64,000 nt of DNA, taken from assembly GCA_014695325.1 (NCBI GenBank), contig JACJNZ010000039.1:1116001-1180000 (forward strand). Reading direction: 5' to 3'. This DNA is from Cyanobacteria bacterium FACHB-502 (GTDB lineage: Bacteria > Cyanobacteriota > Cyanobacteriia > Elainellales > Elainellaceae). Positions 52,278 through 60,192 of this stretch are shown here, piece by piece. The notes under the pieces were generated by a model. It made no database searches, had not been told where the DNA came from, and saw only the letters and a list, made by a program, of their open reading frames with translations. The translations under genes and the position numbers were made by a program. The stretch's first letter is position 1, and every line of letters starts with the position of its first letter.

Positions 52278-53198
52278 ATGAACATCCTTGAGGCGCACCA
52301 CCTGCGAAAAGCCTATCCAGACCGTAAAAAACCGACCGTTGCAGTGCAGGATGTGTCTCTCTCGATCGCCTCACGGGAAGTGCTGGCATTTCTGGGTCCG
52401 AATGGGGCAGGCAAAACAACAACGATCAAAATGATTGCCGGGCTGATTTTGCCTGATGCCGGACAAGTGCGAATTGTTGGGCGCGATCCTCACCGTGATC
52501 CGTGGGCTTTGCGATCGATCGGGGCAGTGCTGGAAGGCAATCGCAACGTTTATTGGCGGCTTACCCCTCAGGAAAATCTGGAGTATTTTGGCGTATTGCG
52601 CGGTTTGAGTCGTAAGGTTGCCCGACAGCGCGGTAAAGAACTGCTAGAGCGGTTTGATCTGGTCGAAAAACGACGAGCACTGGTACAAACCCTATCGCGG
52701 GGGATGCAGCAAAAGCTGGCGATCGCCGTTGCCCTGATTCACGATCCGCAGTTGCTCTTGCTTGATGAGCCAACTCTAGGATTGGATGTGGAAGCAACCC
52801 AGGCAGTCAAACAGCTCGTGCGCGAAATTGCCCAGGAAGGGCGAGCGATTCTGCTTACCACCCACCAGCTTGATATTGCCGAGGAACTGTCCGATCGCGT
52901 GGCAATCATCAACCGGGGCGAAATCGTTGTCGAGGAGCCAACAGCGGAGCTAATCCGGCAGTTTTCTGGCACGGCATACACAATCGAGCTAGCCGAAAAT
53001 TTAACCCCGACTCAAATCAGCAAAATCGAAGCGTTGGGCGGCACAATGGACGATCGCTTTGTCTATGTGCGAGATTCGCAGTTGCTTTACCCGGTGCTCG
53101 ATATCCTGAAACCTGCGGCGATCGTACGGCTAGAGCGAGATGAGGCAAACCTGACTGAGATCTTCCTCAAGTTTTTGCGGCAAAGCAAAGCCGCTTAG
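52278..53198 (+). CDS. ABC transporter ATP-binding protein (antibiotic/ABC-2 type)
   Basis: About 306 residues from ATG 52278 (MNILEAHHLRKAYPDRKKPT). Walker A is GPNGAGKTT, the signature is LSRGMQQKL, Walker B is LLLLDEPT, and the switch His is in TTHQLDIAEEL. A C-terminal ~80-residue domain follows, as in ABC-2 exporters (CcmA/NatA-like). The permease usually follows directly, but the next gene is on the opposite strand and unrelated, so the partner is elsewhere or lost. Confidence 0.92.
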   Translation: MNILEAHHLRKAYPDRKKPTVAVQDVSLSIASREVLAFLGPNGAGKTTTIKMIAGLILPDAGQVRIVGRDPHRDPWALRSIGAVLEGNRNVYWRLTPQENLEYFGVLRGLSRKVARQRGKELLERFDLVEKRRALVQTLSRGMQQKLAIAVALIHDPQLLLLDEPTLGLDVEATQAVKQLVREIAQEGRAILLTTHQLDIAEELSDRVAIINRGEIVVEEPTAELIRQFSGTAYTIELAENLTPTQISKIEALGGTMDDRFVYVRDSQLLYPVLDILKPAAIVRLERDEANLTEIFLKFLRQSKAA

Positions 53199-53247
53199 AA
53201 GAATCTCAACTGAATAACTTTGCAATCCCTAAAGAAGAGTTGAGCGG

Positions 53248-53880
53248 CTAGAACTGATACCGCTCTTGATCGACCCAAAAGCCAAGCGGCACAGAATGCC
53301 CGTCTGTACCCACCTTTGCCTCAACCTGAATCGATGCCTGCCCAACTTGTTGAAGCTGCTGATTCAGATCAACCTGCTGATCTTCCGGGATGTAATACGT
53401 TTCTAGCCCATAGCGCACCGTTCCCTGCTGATAAATACCCTGGATCGCAGTTTGATTTGGCTCAAGCCGAGTGGGATAGCGATCGGACACGGCAACGGGT
53501 TTCCAGGGCTGAGGCGGCTGAGTAATCTGATCGGGCGACTGCAAAATCACATAAAAGCTTGTGCTGGGCAAATCTAGCGTCGAGGAGCTATCTCCGGCTT
53601 TGGGCTGGGGGTTGAGCTGCGGGGCGATCGTCTCCCAACCGGGAAGCTTTTCCAGCGTTTGTAAATTCGCAATTTGATAGCTGAAGGTGAGGTGATAGCC
53701 TTGCAGCAAGTTGTAGGGATCGACGGGCAGGGTTTGCAGAACGATCGGCTTTCCCGTCAGATGCGTGTAGACTGCCTGAGCCGGAATCGTCGCAATCAAC
53801 CCCGCCTGGATCAGCAGCGTTGCGGCAAACCGCAGCGGGATCGACTTTCTAATGCTTACGATTCTCTCAGCAGTGTACAT
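53248..53880 (-). CDS. GDYXXLXY-domain protein
   Basis: From ATG 53880 (MYTAERIVSIRKSIPLRFAA) the protein has about 210 residues: one N-terminal transmembrane helix (AATLLIQAGLIATIPAQAVY), then an extracytoplasmic domain. DPYNLLQGYHLTFSY is a variant of the GDYxxLxY motif, with the family's usual leading Gly-Asp replaced here by Asp-Pro, and the ending GFWVDQERYQF is typical. Function is unknown; relatives sit beside DUF2157 or DUF4401 membrane proteins, absent here. A frame extension upstream overlaps the neighbouring gene and looks false. Confidence 0.82.
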   Translation of the reverse strand: MYTAERIVSIRKSIPLRFAATLLIQAGLIATIPAQAVYTHLTGKPIVLQTLPVDPYNLLQGYHLTFSYQIANLQTLEKLPGWETIAPQLNPQPKAGDSSSTLDLPSTSFYVILQSPDQITQPPQPWKPVAVSDRYPTRLEPNQTAIQGIYQQGTVRYGLETYYIPEDQQVDLNQQLQQVGQASIQVEAKVGTDGHSVPLGFWVDQERYQF

Positions 53881-53899
53881 TTCAAACCAATGAAACGAA

Positions 53900-54307
53900 C
53901 TAGTTGATCTGCGTAATCGAGAGGGTGTAGGGGTGGCTTGTCTGAGCGCGATCGCCCACAAATACCGAGTAGGTTCCCTGTTGCCACACACCCGGCACAT
54001 CAATCATGCCGCCCGAAAATTGATCTGCCATCACGCAGCGATTGACCGGACCTTGAATTAGCAGAGTGGGCTGTCCTTGTCCTTGCAGCTTAAAACGAAG
54101 CGATGTGGGTTGGTTGACCACCACCACCTGGTTTGGACTACCGGGAATAAACCCACACTGACTCGACTGCGAACCGCCCGAACTTCCAGTCACGGTAACG
54201 GGCGCAGCCAGGGGAGTTCGCACAGGATTACTGTGAGCAGCAGGAACCAGGCTAAACAGTGCTGCCAGTGCTGCGGGAATTGCAAGCCATCGAACAGGTC
54301 GTTTCAT
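53900..54307 (-). CDS. Small exported protein, unknown
   Basis: The 135-residue protein has a signal peptide (RWLAIPAALAALFSLVPAAHS). The mature part is Gly/Ser/Gln-rich at first (TVTGSSGGSQSSQCGF), then beta-rich with QPTLLIQGPVNRCVMADQFS and WQQGTYSVFVGDRAQTSHPY. The two Cys could form a disulfide. It resembles peptidase-C-terminal-like (PPC) beta domains in its final strands, but this is weak. GGAGGGAGAACTT before ATG 54307 is a strong ribosome binding site. Confidence 0.8.
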   Translation of the reverse strand: MKRPVRWLAIPAALAALFSLVPAAHSNPVRTPLAAPVTVTGSSGGSQSSQCGFIPGSPNQVVVVNQPTSLRFKLQGQGQPTLLIQGPVNRCVMADQFSGGMIDVPGVWQQGTYSVFVGDRAQTSHPYTLSITQIN

Positions 54308-54433
54308 AAGTTCTCCTCCCTCACCAATACAGATAAATTCGCGGCGATCGGGAAGGTTTCTACCTGCATCCTAACGTTTCGCATTCCTGCTGAACCGGGA
54401 GGAGTGCCAGTTTTAAGACTGCTTGAGGTTGGG

Positions 54434-55033
54434 CTAGCTATGAATTCGCGGTTCGGGATGAAGGGTTTCCAGCAGACGACTTTCAACGATCGCCAGTTCC
54501 TCCAGGCGCTGATTCACAAGGTCGCGATCGAAATAGGTGATTGCCAGCGTCCAGTATGCGCCGTAGTGCCGTGCCTCGGATGCCATCAGTCCCCGATAAA
54601 ATTTGGCGAGTTCTGGCTCAGGACAGTGCAGCCCTAGCAAACCCAATCGCTCATGGCTACGTGCCTCAATCAGCCCGGAAATCAGCAGCGAATCGAGCAT
54701 TCGATCGGGTTCAGCTTTCCGAATCTCAGCTTTCAGCCCAGCCGCATAGGGCGGAGCAGATAAGGGGGCAAGGGCAATCTGACGACGATCGAGCCACTGA
54801 TTTACCTGTTCAAAATGCTCTAGCTCTTCCTGAGCAATGGCAGTCAACGCTCTCACCAGCTTGTGGCTCGACGGATAGCGAAACATCAAATTCAATGCCA
54901 CGCCCGCCGCTTTGCGCTCACAATGGGAATGATCCAGCAAAATCACGTCCAGGTGATCGATCGCCTGCTGAATCCACGCCTCAGAGGTGGGATGCTGCAA
55001 AAACTTGATTGTCGTCAGCGAAGAAGCGGTCAT
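54434..55033 (-). CDS. miaE: tRNA-(ms2io6A)-hydroxylase
   Basis: It is a non-heme di-iron enzyme that hydroxylates the isopentenyl side chain of ms2i6A at tRNA position 37. The 199-residue protein has the carboxylate/His ligand set: DHSHCERKAAGVAL, AIAQEELEHFEQV, ISGLIEARSHERL, LMASEARHYGAYW. The length is typical of MiaE. It lies as an ordinary gene between two accessory segments. Confidence 0.93.
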   Translation of the reverse strand: MTASSLTTIKFLQHPTSEAWIQQAIDHLDVILLDHSHCERKAAGVALNLMFRYPSSHKLVRALTAIAQEELEHFEQVNQWLDRRQIALAPLSAPPYAAGLKAEIRKAEPDRMLDSLLISGLIEARSHERLGLLGLHCPEPELAKFYRGLMASEARHYGAYWTLAITYFDRDLVNQRLEELAIVESRLLETLHPEPRIHS

Positions 55034-55302
55034 CGAGTTCTATTCATGCGGTGATGGATCTATGCCTATTTTATCTATGGCTACTTTAAAAGTAGCGATC
55101 GTAACAGCCGACGCGACATGAGACAGTTTTCCCTCTGGATAGATTCCTTAAGGGAATACAGGAGTATAACGGTTGCGCTCAGCGGTAGGAAGTAACATTA
55201 AACTCAGCACCGAGGACTTCTTTTATTCTGCTGGAACGCGCTTGCTAGGCTGTGAGATGGGCGATCGGGCCAGTAATCTAAACTCAAGTATTCATAATCT
55301 AG

Positions 55303-55410
55303 CTATTTCAAGGGAATACTCAACGCCTCAACAAAATCATCCTTTTTCATTTGGCTGATACCAGCAATTCCTCGTTTCTTCGCCATTGCCTTTAAGTCAG
55401 CCGTTGCCAT
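55303..55410 (-). CDS. 35-aa Rho_N/SAP-like mini-ORF or fragment
   Basis: It reads MATADLKAMAKKRGIAGISQ, then MKKDDFVEALSIPLK. This is the helix-extension-helix pattern of the Rho N-terminal or SAP domain (DLKAMAKKRGI, then KKDDFVEAL). The frame stays open 22 codons upstream of this ATG with less typical sequence, so it may be the tail of a damaged gene. It lies downstream of site C in the minus cassette series. Confidence 0.45.
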   Translation of the reverse strand: MATADLKAMAKKRGIAGISQMKKDDFVEALSIPLK

Positions 55411-55464
55411 TATTTCGAGAATGCCAGCATCAGTGACTGTATCTACATCGGCTGAGAAGACAGA

Positions 55465-55547
55465 TAAGGGCAAAGTTGTGCGGCGGCAGATAACTTTGAA
55501 TTCTCACCGTTAACCTCTGTTCCGTCCGTACCAAGGCAGTGTTAGCT
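55465..55547 (-). repeat. attC-like palindromic site C
   Basis: On the plus strand it holds AAAGTTGTGCGGCGGCAGATAA, then TAACCTCTGTTCCGTCCGTACC, ending GTGTTAGCT. It is nearly identical to site D in its first 40 bases and begins 20 bp after the stop of the Uma2 gene in minus orientation. Confidence 0.6.
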
Positions 55548-55567
55548 AGCTGGAAACTACTCAAGTC

Positions 55568-56131
55568 CTACTCCAATAACCAAGCAAACAAATCTTTGAT
55601 TGTAAGCTGTAGCTCACTTGCAAACGATGGTATCGGAATAACTTCATCTGGCTCATCCAACACTTCAGGTTCTTGTTTTGAGCGATAGACAAACACGGTT
55701 TGTTCATCTGGATCAATTAACCAACCCACTTGGGTTCCATACCGCAGACAATGAAGGATATTCTTCGTTACTTTTGTTTGGTTTTGATCAGGAGACAAGA
55801 TTTCAATTGTCCAATCTGGCGCAGCAGGAAACGTGTTGGCAACCTCTCCATTCTCATCACGGGGAATCCGGTTCCAAAGAAAAACTGCAATGTCAGGAAC
55901 AGTTGAACGACCACCAAAGGTGCAGCGTAACTCAGGAAATGCACGAGCAATACGCTTAGACTTAACTACTCCATTGATAGCAGGTACAAGTTCCCCTTGA
56001 ATAACACTGTGTTTCCCTTGGGGCATTGGTTTCTGAATAATTTGACCATCAATATATTCACTTGCAGGTTTCGTGTCTGGTAATTGTAAAAACTCTGCCA
56101 ATGTCAGTGTTTTAGATGGTGTTTGTACCAT
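55568..56131 (-). CDS. Uma2 family endonuclease (DUF820)
   Basis: The 187-residue protein has the PD-(D/E)XK-like fold of Uma2: LTLAEFLQLPDTKPASEYID, a middle GRSTVPDIAVFLWNRIP (with the D), and WTIEILSPDQNQTKVTKNIL (E-x-L/S-P). These proteins are highly expanded in cyanobacteria; their biological role is unsettled. It is on the minus strand and is followed by palindromic site C. Confidence 0.9.
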   Translation of the reverse strand: MVQTPSKTLTLAEFLQLPDTKPASEYIDGQIIQKPMPQGKHSVIQGELVPAINGVVKSKRIARAFPELRCTFGGRSTVPDIAVFLWNRIPRDENGEVANTFPAAPDWTIEILSPDQNQTKVTKNILHCLRYGTQVGWLIDPDEQTVFVYRSKQEPEVLDEPDEVIPIPSFASELQLTIKDLFAWLLE

Positions 56132-56277
56132 TTGGGTTTACCTCTCCATCTGCCAGATCAGAAACTAATCTCTATTCTATCTAGAAACTGGATGAGGCAT
56201 AGTGCTGGTCTACAGAAGAGTTACAGCTACTTAATCTTAAAAACTAGTAAGACAAGTTAACTACTCTACCCCAGTCA

Positions 56278-56378
56278 GTAACCCAAGCCATCCGACGGTA
56301 AAAATCAGCGGCTGCAAGTACCCTAAAACGCAATGCCGACGCTTGAGCCAGCAGTCCGTCTGCATTGCAGGGTTAGCT
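56278..56378 (-). repeat. attC-like palindromic site E
   Basis: On the plus strand GTAACCC at the left pairs with GGGTTAGC at the right, and GCAATGCCGAC pairs with GTCTGCATTGC. It lies about 50 bp after the stop of the 108-aa gene in minus orientation. Its interior differs from the other sites. Confidence 0.5.
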
Positions 56379-56428
56379 GGATATCACTGCCGATCGCACT
56401 TATTCGCACTCCCTTCTATCCCTTTGAT

Positions 56429-56755
56429 TCACTGCACTACGATATAAACGTATTCTCTTTGTTTTCGATTCTCTAACACAGAATTCAGGATGCTCATGCC
56501 AGCTCCATCAACCAGTAGACCTGCTGAATGACCACCTGGAATTATATCTATGCTCCTGCCGTACCACTCTACCTTCTTCAACGTCAATCGGATACTTGCA
56601 ACAATGCCTAAATCAGTAGACGTTATATGAGGACTGTGACCCTCGAATTGAGTTTTGGTGATCCTTGTAAATATAGAACCGATAGGAATGTCCTCACCGA
56701 TGTTTCTTCCCACTATTCTTCCAGATCCATCAACGGCATCAACTTGGAATTTCAT
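56429..56755 (-). CDS. Hypothetical cassette-like ORF, 108 aa
   Basis: The protein begins MKFQVDAVDGSGRIVGRNIG and is beta-rich: IPIGSIFTRITKTQFEGHSP, VASIRLTLKKVEWYGRSIDI, IPGGHSAGLLVDGAGMSILN. It ends KQREYVYIVVQ. It looks soluble and globular; no family is recognised. HIP1 sites are absent and codon use is A/T-leaning compared with core neighbours. Site E follows. Confidence 0.7.
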   Translation of the reverse strand: MKFQVDAVDGSGRIVGRNIGEDIPIGSIFTRITKTQFEGHSPHITSTDLGIVASIRLTLKKVEWYGRSIDIIPGGHSAGLLVDGAGMSILNSVLENRKQREYVYIVVQ

Positions 56756-56993
56756 AGTGTTATCTATCTAAGTCACCCAACGACAAAAGCCAGCAGTTGT
56801 CACCTCCTGACTATTGCGATAAGCGATCGCCTTTTCAGTGCTTTCGGACTCAGCGGCAATCTCCAAAAACGAGTGTAAAGGCTTTGTGCGGAGCCCGCTC
56901 CTAAATAACTAAATACAATTCACCTCTCAAGCTGCTGATTGTCACCATTCGGTTGACAGTTACTTTCACACTGAAGGGGCGAAGCACATGGTT

Positions 56994-57079
56994 TGCTAAC
57001 GTCAAAGTTGTGCGGCGGCAGATAACCTCGAACTCTCACCGATAACCTCTGTGCCGTCCGCACCAACGAAGTGTTGGGC
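56994..57079 (-). repeat. attC-like palindromic site D
   Basis: On the plus strand it starts TTGCTAACGTCAAAGTTGTGCG and ends CACCAACGAAGTGTTGGGCT. GTTGTGCGGCGGCA pairs with TGCCGTCCGCACCAAC, leaving unpaired bulge bases as in folded attC. Read on the minus strand it opens with GCCCAAC (RYYYAAC). It begins 18 bp after the mazF-like stop. Confidence 0.65.
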
Positions 57080-57097
57080 TGTGTCTGCTAAATCAAT

Positions 57098-57427
57098 CTA
57101 CAAACCTAACCAATCTCGCAGGGATTGCTCAAGCTGGTCAGCATCAACCCTAGCCAACTGACCGATCACTTTGATCACCAAACTTTCATGTACTGTGTAC
57201 ACGCCTCTTTTGACTGCGGTTACTACGTTCAATCCTGCTGCTGCCCACTCAGACAACACAAACTCACCTGCTATTAGTGAACCTGTTTTGCTTGTCAAAG
57301 GAGTAATGAGCATGCCTTGAGACGAATGCGATGTGCTAACTACAACAGCAGGTCTTACCTTTGAATTCGATAAGTCTGAGAAGGGATAGCGCACCAGTAT
57401 CACATCATGCTTGGAGTAGCTGGGCAT
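57098..57427 (-). CDS. PemK/MazF family toxin
   Basis: From ATG 57427 (MPSYSKHDVILVRYPFSDLS) it has 109 residues with the MazF fold: KVRPAVVVSTS, MLITPLTSKTGS and GQLARVDADQLEQSL. Such toxins are mRNA interferases. The start overlaps the antitoxin end by 23 bp. Extension upstream would read inside the antitoxin gene and is not favoured. It is followed by site D. Confidence 0.9.
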   Translation of the reverse strand: MPSYSKHDVILVRYPFSDLSNSKVRPAVVVSTSHSSQGMLITPLTSKTGSLIAGEFVLSEWAAAGLNVVTAVKRGVYTVHESLVIKVIGQLARVDADQLEQSLRDWLGL

Positions 57428-57608
57428 ACACATCATCCTCAGCATTGTCCCAAACCACATCAAGGGATGTTTGGCTTGCTTGTAGCCAAAATCCAGCCTC
57501 ATCGTCAGGTAAAACTGTTACCAGCACCCTTACCCCTTCTGGGAGTTCTGCTGATTCCAGCAGCTCAATTTTTCCTTGCCGAACCGTAGCCCAAATCGTT
57601 TTTAGCAT
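57405..57608 (-). CDS. Antitoxin of the MazF-type pair
   Basis: The 67-residue protein reads MLKTIWATVRQGKIELLESA, then LPEGVRVLVTVLPDDEAGF and an acidic tail. The N-terminal beta strands resemble small AbrB/DUF-type antitoxins common in cyanobacteria, and the tail would wrap the toxin. It precedes and overlaps the toxin gene. Confidence 0.85.
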   Translation of the reverse strand: MLKTIWATVRQGKIELLESAELPEGVRVLVTVLPDDEAGFWLQASQTSLDVVWDNAEDDVYAQLLQA

Positions 57609-58165
57609 ATCTTTTGCATGAGACCATGCCTTGATTTTATGCCGTAATTCCTATTTGTGCGATCGCCTCGCTAATACCCTCAAATTGATGCTACATAGAC
57701 AATCTCAAAGTAGATTAGCCTTTGATACTCACAAATAATATTGCTGTACCGTCCCCACCATGATATGAAGCAGGTCAACTATGTAATTAGACAGAATTAG
57801 TTCGGGCTATCTACCCTATAGAGGCAATTAGGCTGAATGAATTCCGTCTAATCACTCCAATCGGACATTAGCCCGACATGGTTTCCGTATAATCCTCCTG
57901 ATTCCAGCCATTAGCCCGAATCCTGAGAGCGTTTCTTCGGTCTGTTTTTGCCTTTTATTCTGCCTAAGATCCTAAAAAGGAAATTAGCCCAAATCAAGGG
58001 TATTTCGATCGAATTACAGCCTAGACCACGGCTGTTTCTAATCAATCACGATTACCCTGAAGGGGGAACTGCTTCGCATCGCCCCAAACCTCAGTATTGC
58101 GATCGAAGAAAAACTTTGGTATCCGCCAACGGGACAGCGCATTCTGCTCTAGGTTGCGTCAACAA
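57609..58165. other. Gap between the TA pair and DNA ligase
   Basis: No convincing gene; a 73-codon plus frame at 57948-58169 lacks features. It contains a run of TTAGAC/TTAGCCC motifs (57785-57945) related to the segment at 63128-63282. Confidence 0.5.
57785..57945 (-). repeat. TTAGAC/TTAGCCCGA-rich element, left copy
   Basis: Motifs: AATTAGACAGAATTAGTTCGGG, ATTCCGTCTAAT, ATTAGCCCGACATGG, ATTAGCCCGAATCC. In reverse complement ATTAGACGGAATTCATTCAGCC aligns with ATTAGACGGAAACACTCAGTC of the right copy, and CAGCCTAATTGCCTCTATAGGG with CAGCCTAATGTACTCGATAGGG. Confidence 0.55.
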
Positions 58166-59965
58166 CTAGCTCTCATGTTCCCCTAGTTCCGCAAGTCGCT
58201 TTACGGTGTCCAGCGTGTCAATTTCAGACACAGGTTTATCGTCACGAATTCGTAGGATGCGGGGAAAGCGGAGGGCGTAGCCGCCTTTGTGTCGTTTAGA
58301 GGGCTGCACGCGATCGAACGTCACTTCCAGCACGATCTTGGGTTCGACGGTTCGCACTTTGCCGTGAGCGAATTCCTGAATAGTGTGCGCTTTGAACCAG
58401 TCAGACAACTGCTGCACTTCTGCATCGGTGAGTCCAGAATATGCCTTGCCGACATTGAGTAAGGTGGGATCGGTTTCGCTGGCGCGGACGGCAAAGGTGA
58501 AATCGGAGAGAAAGCGGCTGCGCCGTCCGGTTCCGACTTCGGCAGCAGTGACGACCACATCAAGCGTGGCGATCGCCCGTTTAATCTTCAGCCAGTCTTT
58601 GCCGCGACGGCCGGGTTTGTAAGGCGCGTCCAGTGCTTTTACCATCAAGCCTTCGTTGCCGCGATCGCGTGCCGCCAAAAATTCTGCATCTAGTGCGGTC
58701 ACATCAGCACAGCGTTTGTTGAGGGCACGTCGCAGGTGGAAGGTGTTTAAGCCGAGGTTGTCCAGGATTTGCAGCCGCTTAGTGTAAGGTTCGTTAATTA
58801 AAATTGCGCCGTTTTGGTACAGCACATCGTAAGCGACAAATGCGACGGGGATCTTAGTCAGCAGGTCTTCGGTCAGCGTTTTTCTGCCGAGTCGCTTTTG
58901 CAAGACCTGGAAGGGCAAGATGCGCTCGTTCTCGATTGGCACAATTTCACCGTCTAGAATTAAGCCTGCTTGCGGGTCGTGGGTTAGCGCAAAGCTAAAG
59001 GACGCAATGGGGGGCAGCAAGTCAGGGAAGGTCTGGGTGATCTCGTCTAGTGTGCGAGAAAAGAGAGCAATTCGAAGATCGCCGTAGGGCGTACCGTGCA
59101 GCGAGGCTTCGTCGGTGTAAATCAATGGCGCAAGGTGAATCTGTGCCCGGATGCCGTCATACTTGTCCTCAACTGCAAACTCTCCGGGCAAGAGCCGTGC
59201 GACTTCTGCTAGGTCTTCCGCCGGACTTGCCAGCATGAATTTGATCGGGTGAAACAGCTCCATTTGTGCCTGGTCAAGCTGTCCCTGTCGCGCCAGCACT
59301 GCGGTTTTGCCGATGTCGCCCAGCAGCATATTGACCCACTGAATGCGATCGACAGGTTCCTTTGCTAAGCGGGCGATCGCATCTTCGACAGCTCCTTCAC
59401 GTAGACCAATTCGTAGATCACCAGAAAGCAACTTGATCAGGTATTTGGCTTCGAGTCGAGTCGCGTGGCTGAGCAACTGCACGATCCATTCTTGCTTGCG
59501 CTTTGTGCCTTTGATCTGCACAAGCTGTTCCAGTGCCAGCGCCAGATCTTGCAGGGAAAGGGAGGGAGGCTGGTGGGTGATCCAGACCTGCGCGGCAACA
59601 TCTCCCAAATCACCAAGCTGTACGAGCTGCGGCTTTAAAGTTTCAGCATCGATTCCGGTAACGATCGCCAGAGCAGCCAGTAAAGTAGCTCCGCCGATAT
59701 TGAGCGTCCGCTGGTCTTTCAATGGAAACACTGTTCCTGCCAAATAACGCGCCGCCAATTCCAGATCAGTATCATCCAGACTGCTGAAGTATTGCCCCAA
59801 AAGCGCAGCTTTTTCTAATCGCTTAGCTGTGCCGTTGACCTGCTCCGCAACCTGGGCAAATTGCAAAAACGAGCCGACGACTCCATCGGTAGAAGACTGC
59901 TCCACAAAGGCTCGATCGCTTGGCAAGGAATTCAGGTTTTGGGGAGAAATGCTTGAGGAGGTCAT
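58166..59965 (-). CDS. ATP-dependent DNA ligase
   Basis: The 599-residue protein has the three-domain plan of archaeal/eukaryal ligase I: an N-terminal helical DNA-binding region (~30-215), the nucleotidyltransferase core with EDKYDGIRAQIHL (motif I Lys-x-Asp-Gly), LDGEIVP, VAYDVLYQNG, GLMVKALDAPYKPGRRGKDWLKIK (motifs IV-V), and an OB fold ending in RFPRILRIRDDKPVSEIDT. Bacteria rely on an NAD ligase for replication, so this is an accessory repair ligase. The partners often seen in bacteria (Lhr helicase, metallophosphoesterase) are not in the window. Confidence 0.95.
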   Translation of the reverse strand: MTSSSISPQNLNSLPSDRAFVEQSSTDGVVGSFLQFAQVAEQVNGTAKRLEKAALLGQYFSSLDDTDLELAARYLAGTVFPLKDQRTLNIGGATLLAALAIVTGIDAETLKPQLVQLGDLGDVAAQVWITHQPPSLSLQDLALALEQLVQIKGTKRKQEWIVQLLSHATRLEAKYLIKLLSGDLRIGLREGAVEDAIARLAKEPVDRIQWVNMLLGDIGKTAVLARQGQLDQAQMELFHPIKFMLASPAEDLAEVARLLPGEFAVEDKYDGIRAQIHLAPLIYTDEASLHGTPYGDLRIALFSRTLDEITQTFPDLLPPIASFSFALTHDPQAGLILDGEIVPIENERILPFQVLQKRLGRKTLTEDLLTKIPVAFVAYDVLYQNGAILINEPYTKRLQILDNLGLNTFHLRRALNKRCADVTALDAEFLAARDRGNEGLMVKALDAPYKPGRRGKDWLKIKRAIATLDVVVTAAEVGTGRRSRFLSDFTFAVRASETDPTLLNVGKAYSGLTDAEVQQLSDWFKAHTIQEFAHGKVRTVEPKIVLEVTFDRVQPSKRHKGGYALRFPRILRIRDDKPVSEIDTLDTVKRLAELGEHES

Positions 59966-60125
59966 GGTGCTGGATTAAAGCCGTTACCCACACCGTAGCA
60001 CGCTCATTTTCGGTGAAATCGCCGCCGACCTTGCATTCCTGCCTGAGAGAGATCAGTAGAAAAACCCAGTCCCTCTCAAGGTGTAAATTGATACCCTGCA
60101 AAAGTCAGAGATAGTGATTCACCTT

Positions 60126-60148
60126 AGACCCGCAAGGGTCTTTTTTTT
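60126..60148 (+). terminator. Orphan rho-independent terminator, possible small RNA end
   Basis: AGACCC-GCAA-GGGTCT followed by T8 gives a good plus-strand terminator. The protein genes on both sides (ligase and GFA protein) are on the minus strand, so no protein gene uses it. The 160 bp upstream contain a CTGAGAGAG...CCCTCTCAAGG hairpin and could encode a short RNA. Confidence 0.7.
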
Positions 60149-60192
60149 GCATCTTAAAAGTCACCCACTGCAATCGCTCGCTGCAACGAGTT

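Larger units (their letters stand above)
55034..55567. other. Gap between miaE and the Uma2 gene
   Basis: It holds a 35-codon minus-strand frame (55303-55410) and palindromic site C. A 61-codon plus frame at 55173-55358 has no coding features. Confidence 0.5.

Noticed and set aside
52278-53880. ABC ATPase and GDYXXLXY gene as one exporter
   Set aside because: They are on opposite strands and the second protein has one helix only, so it cannot be the missing permease.
57948-58169. 73-codon plus-strand frame before the ligase
   Set aside because: Lacks any motif and overlaps the TTAGCCC repeats and the ligase end.
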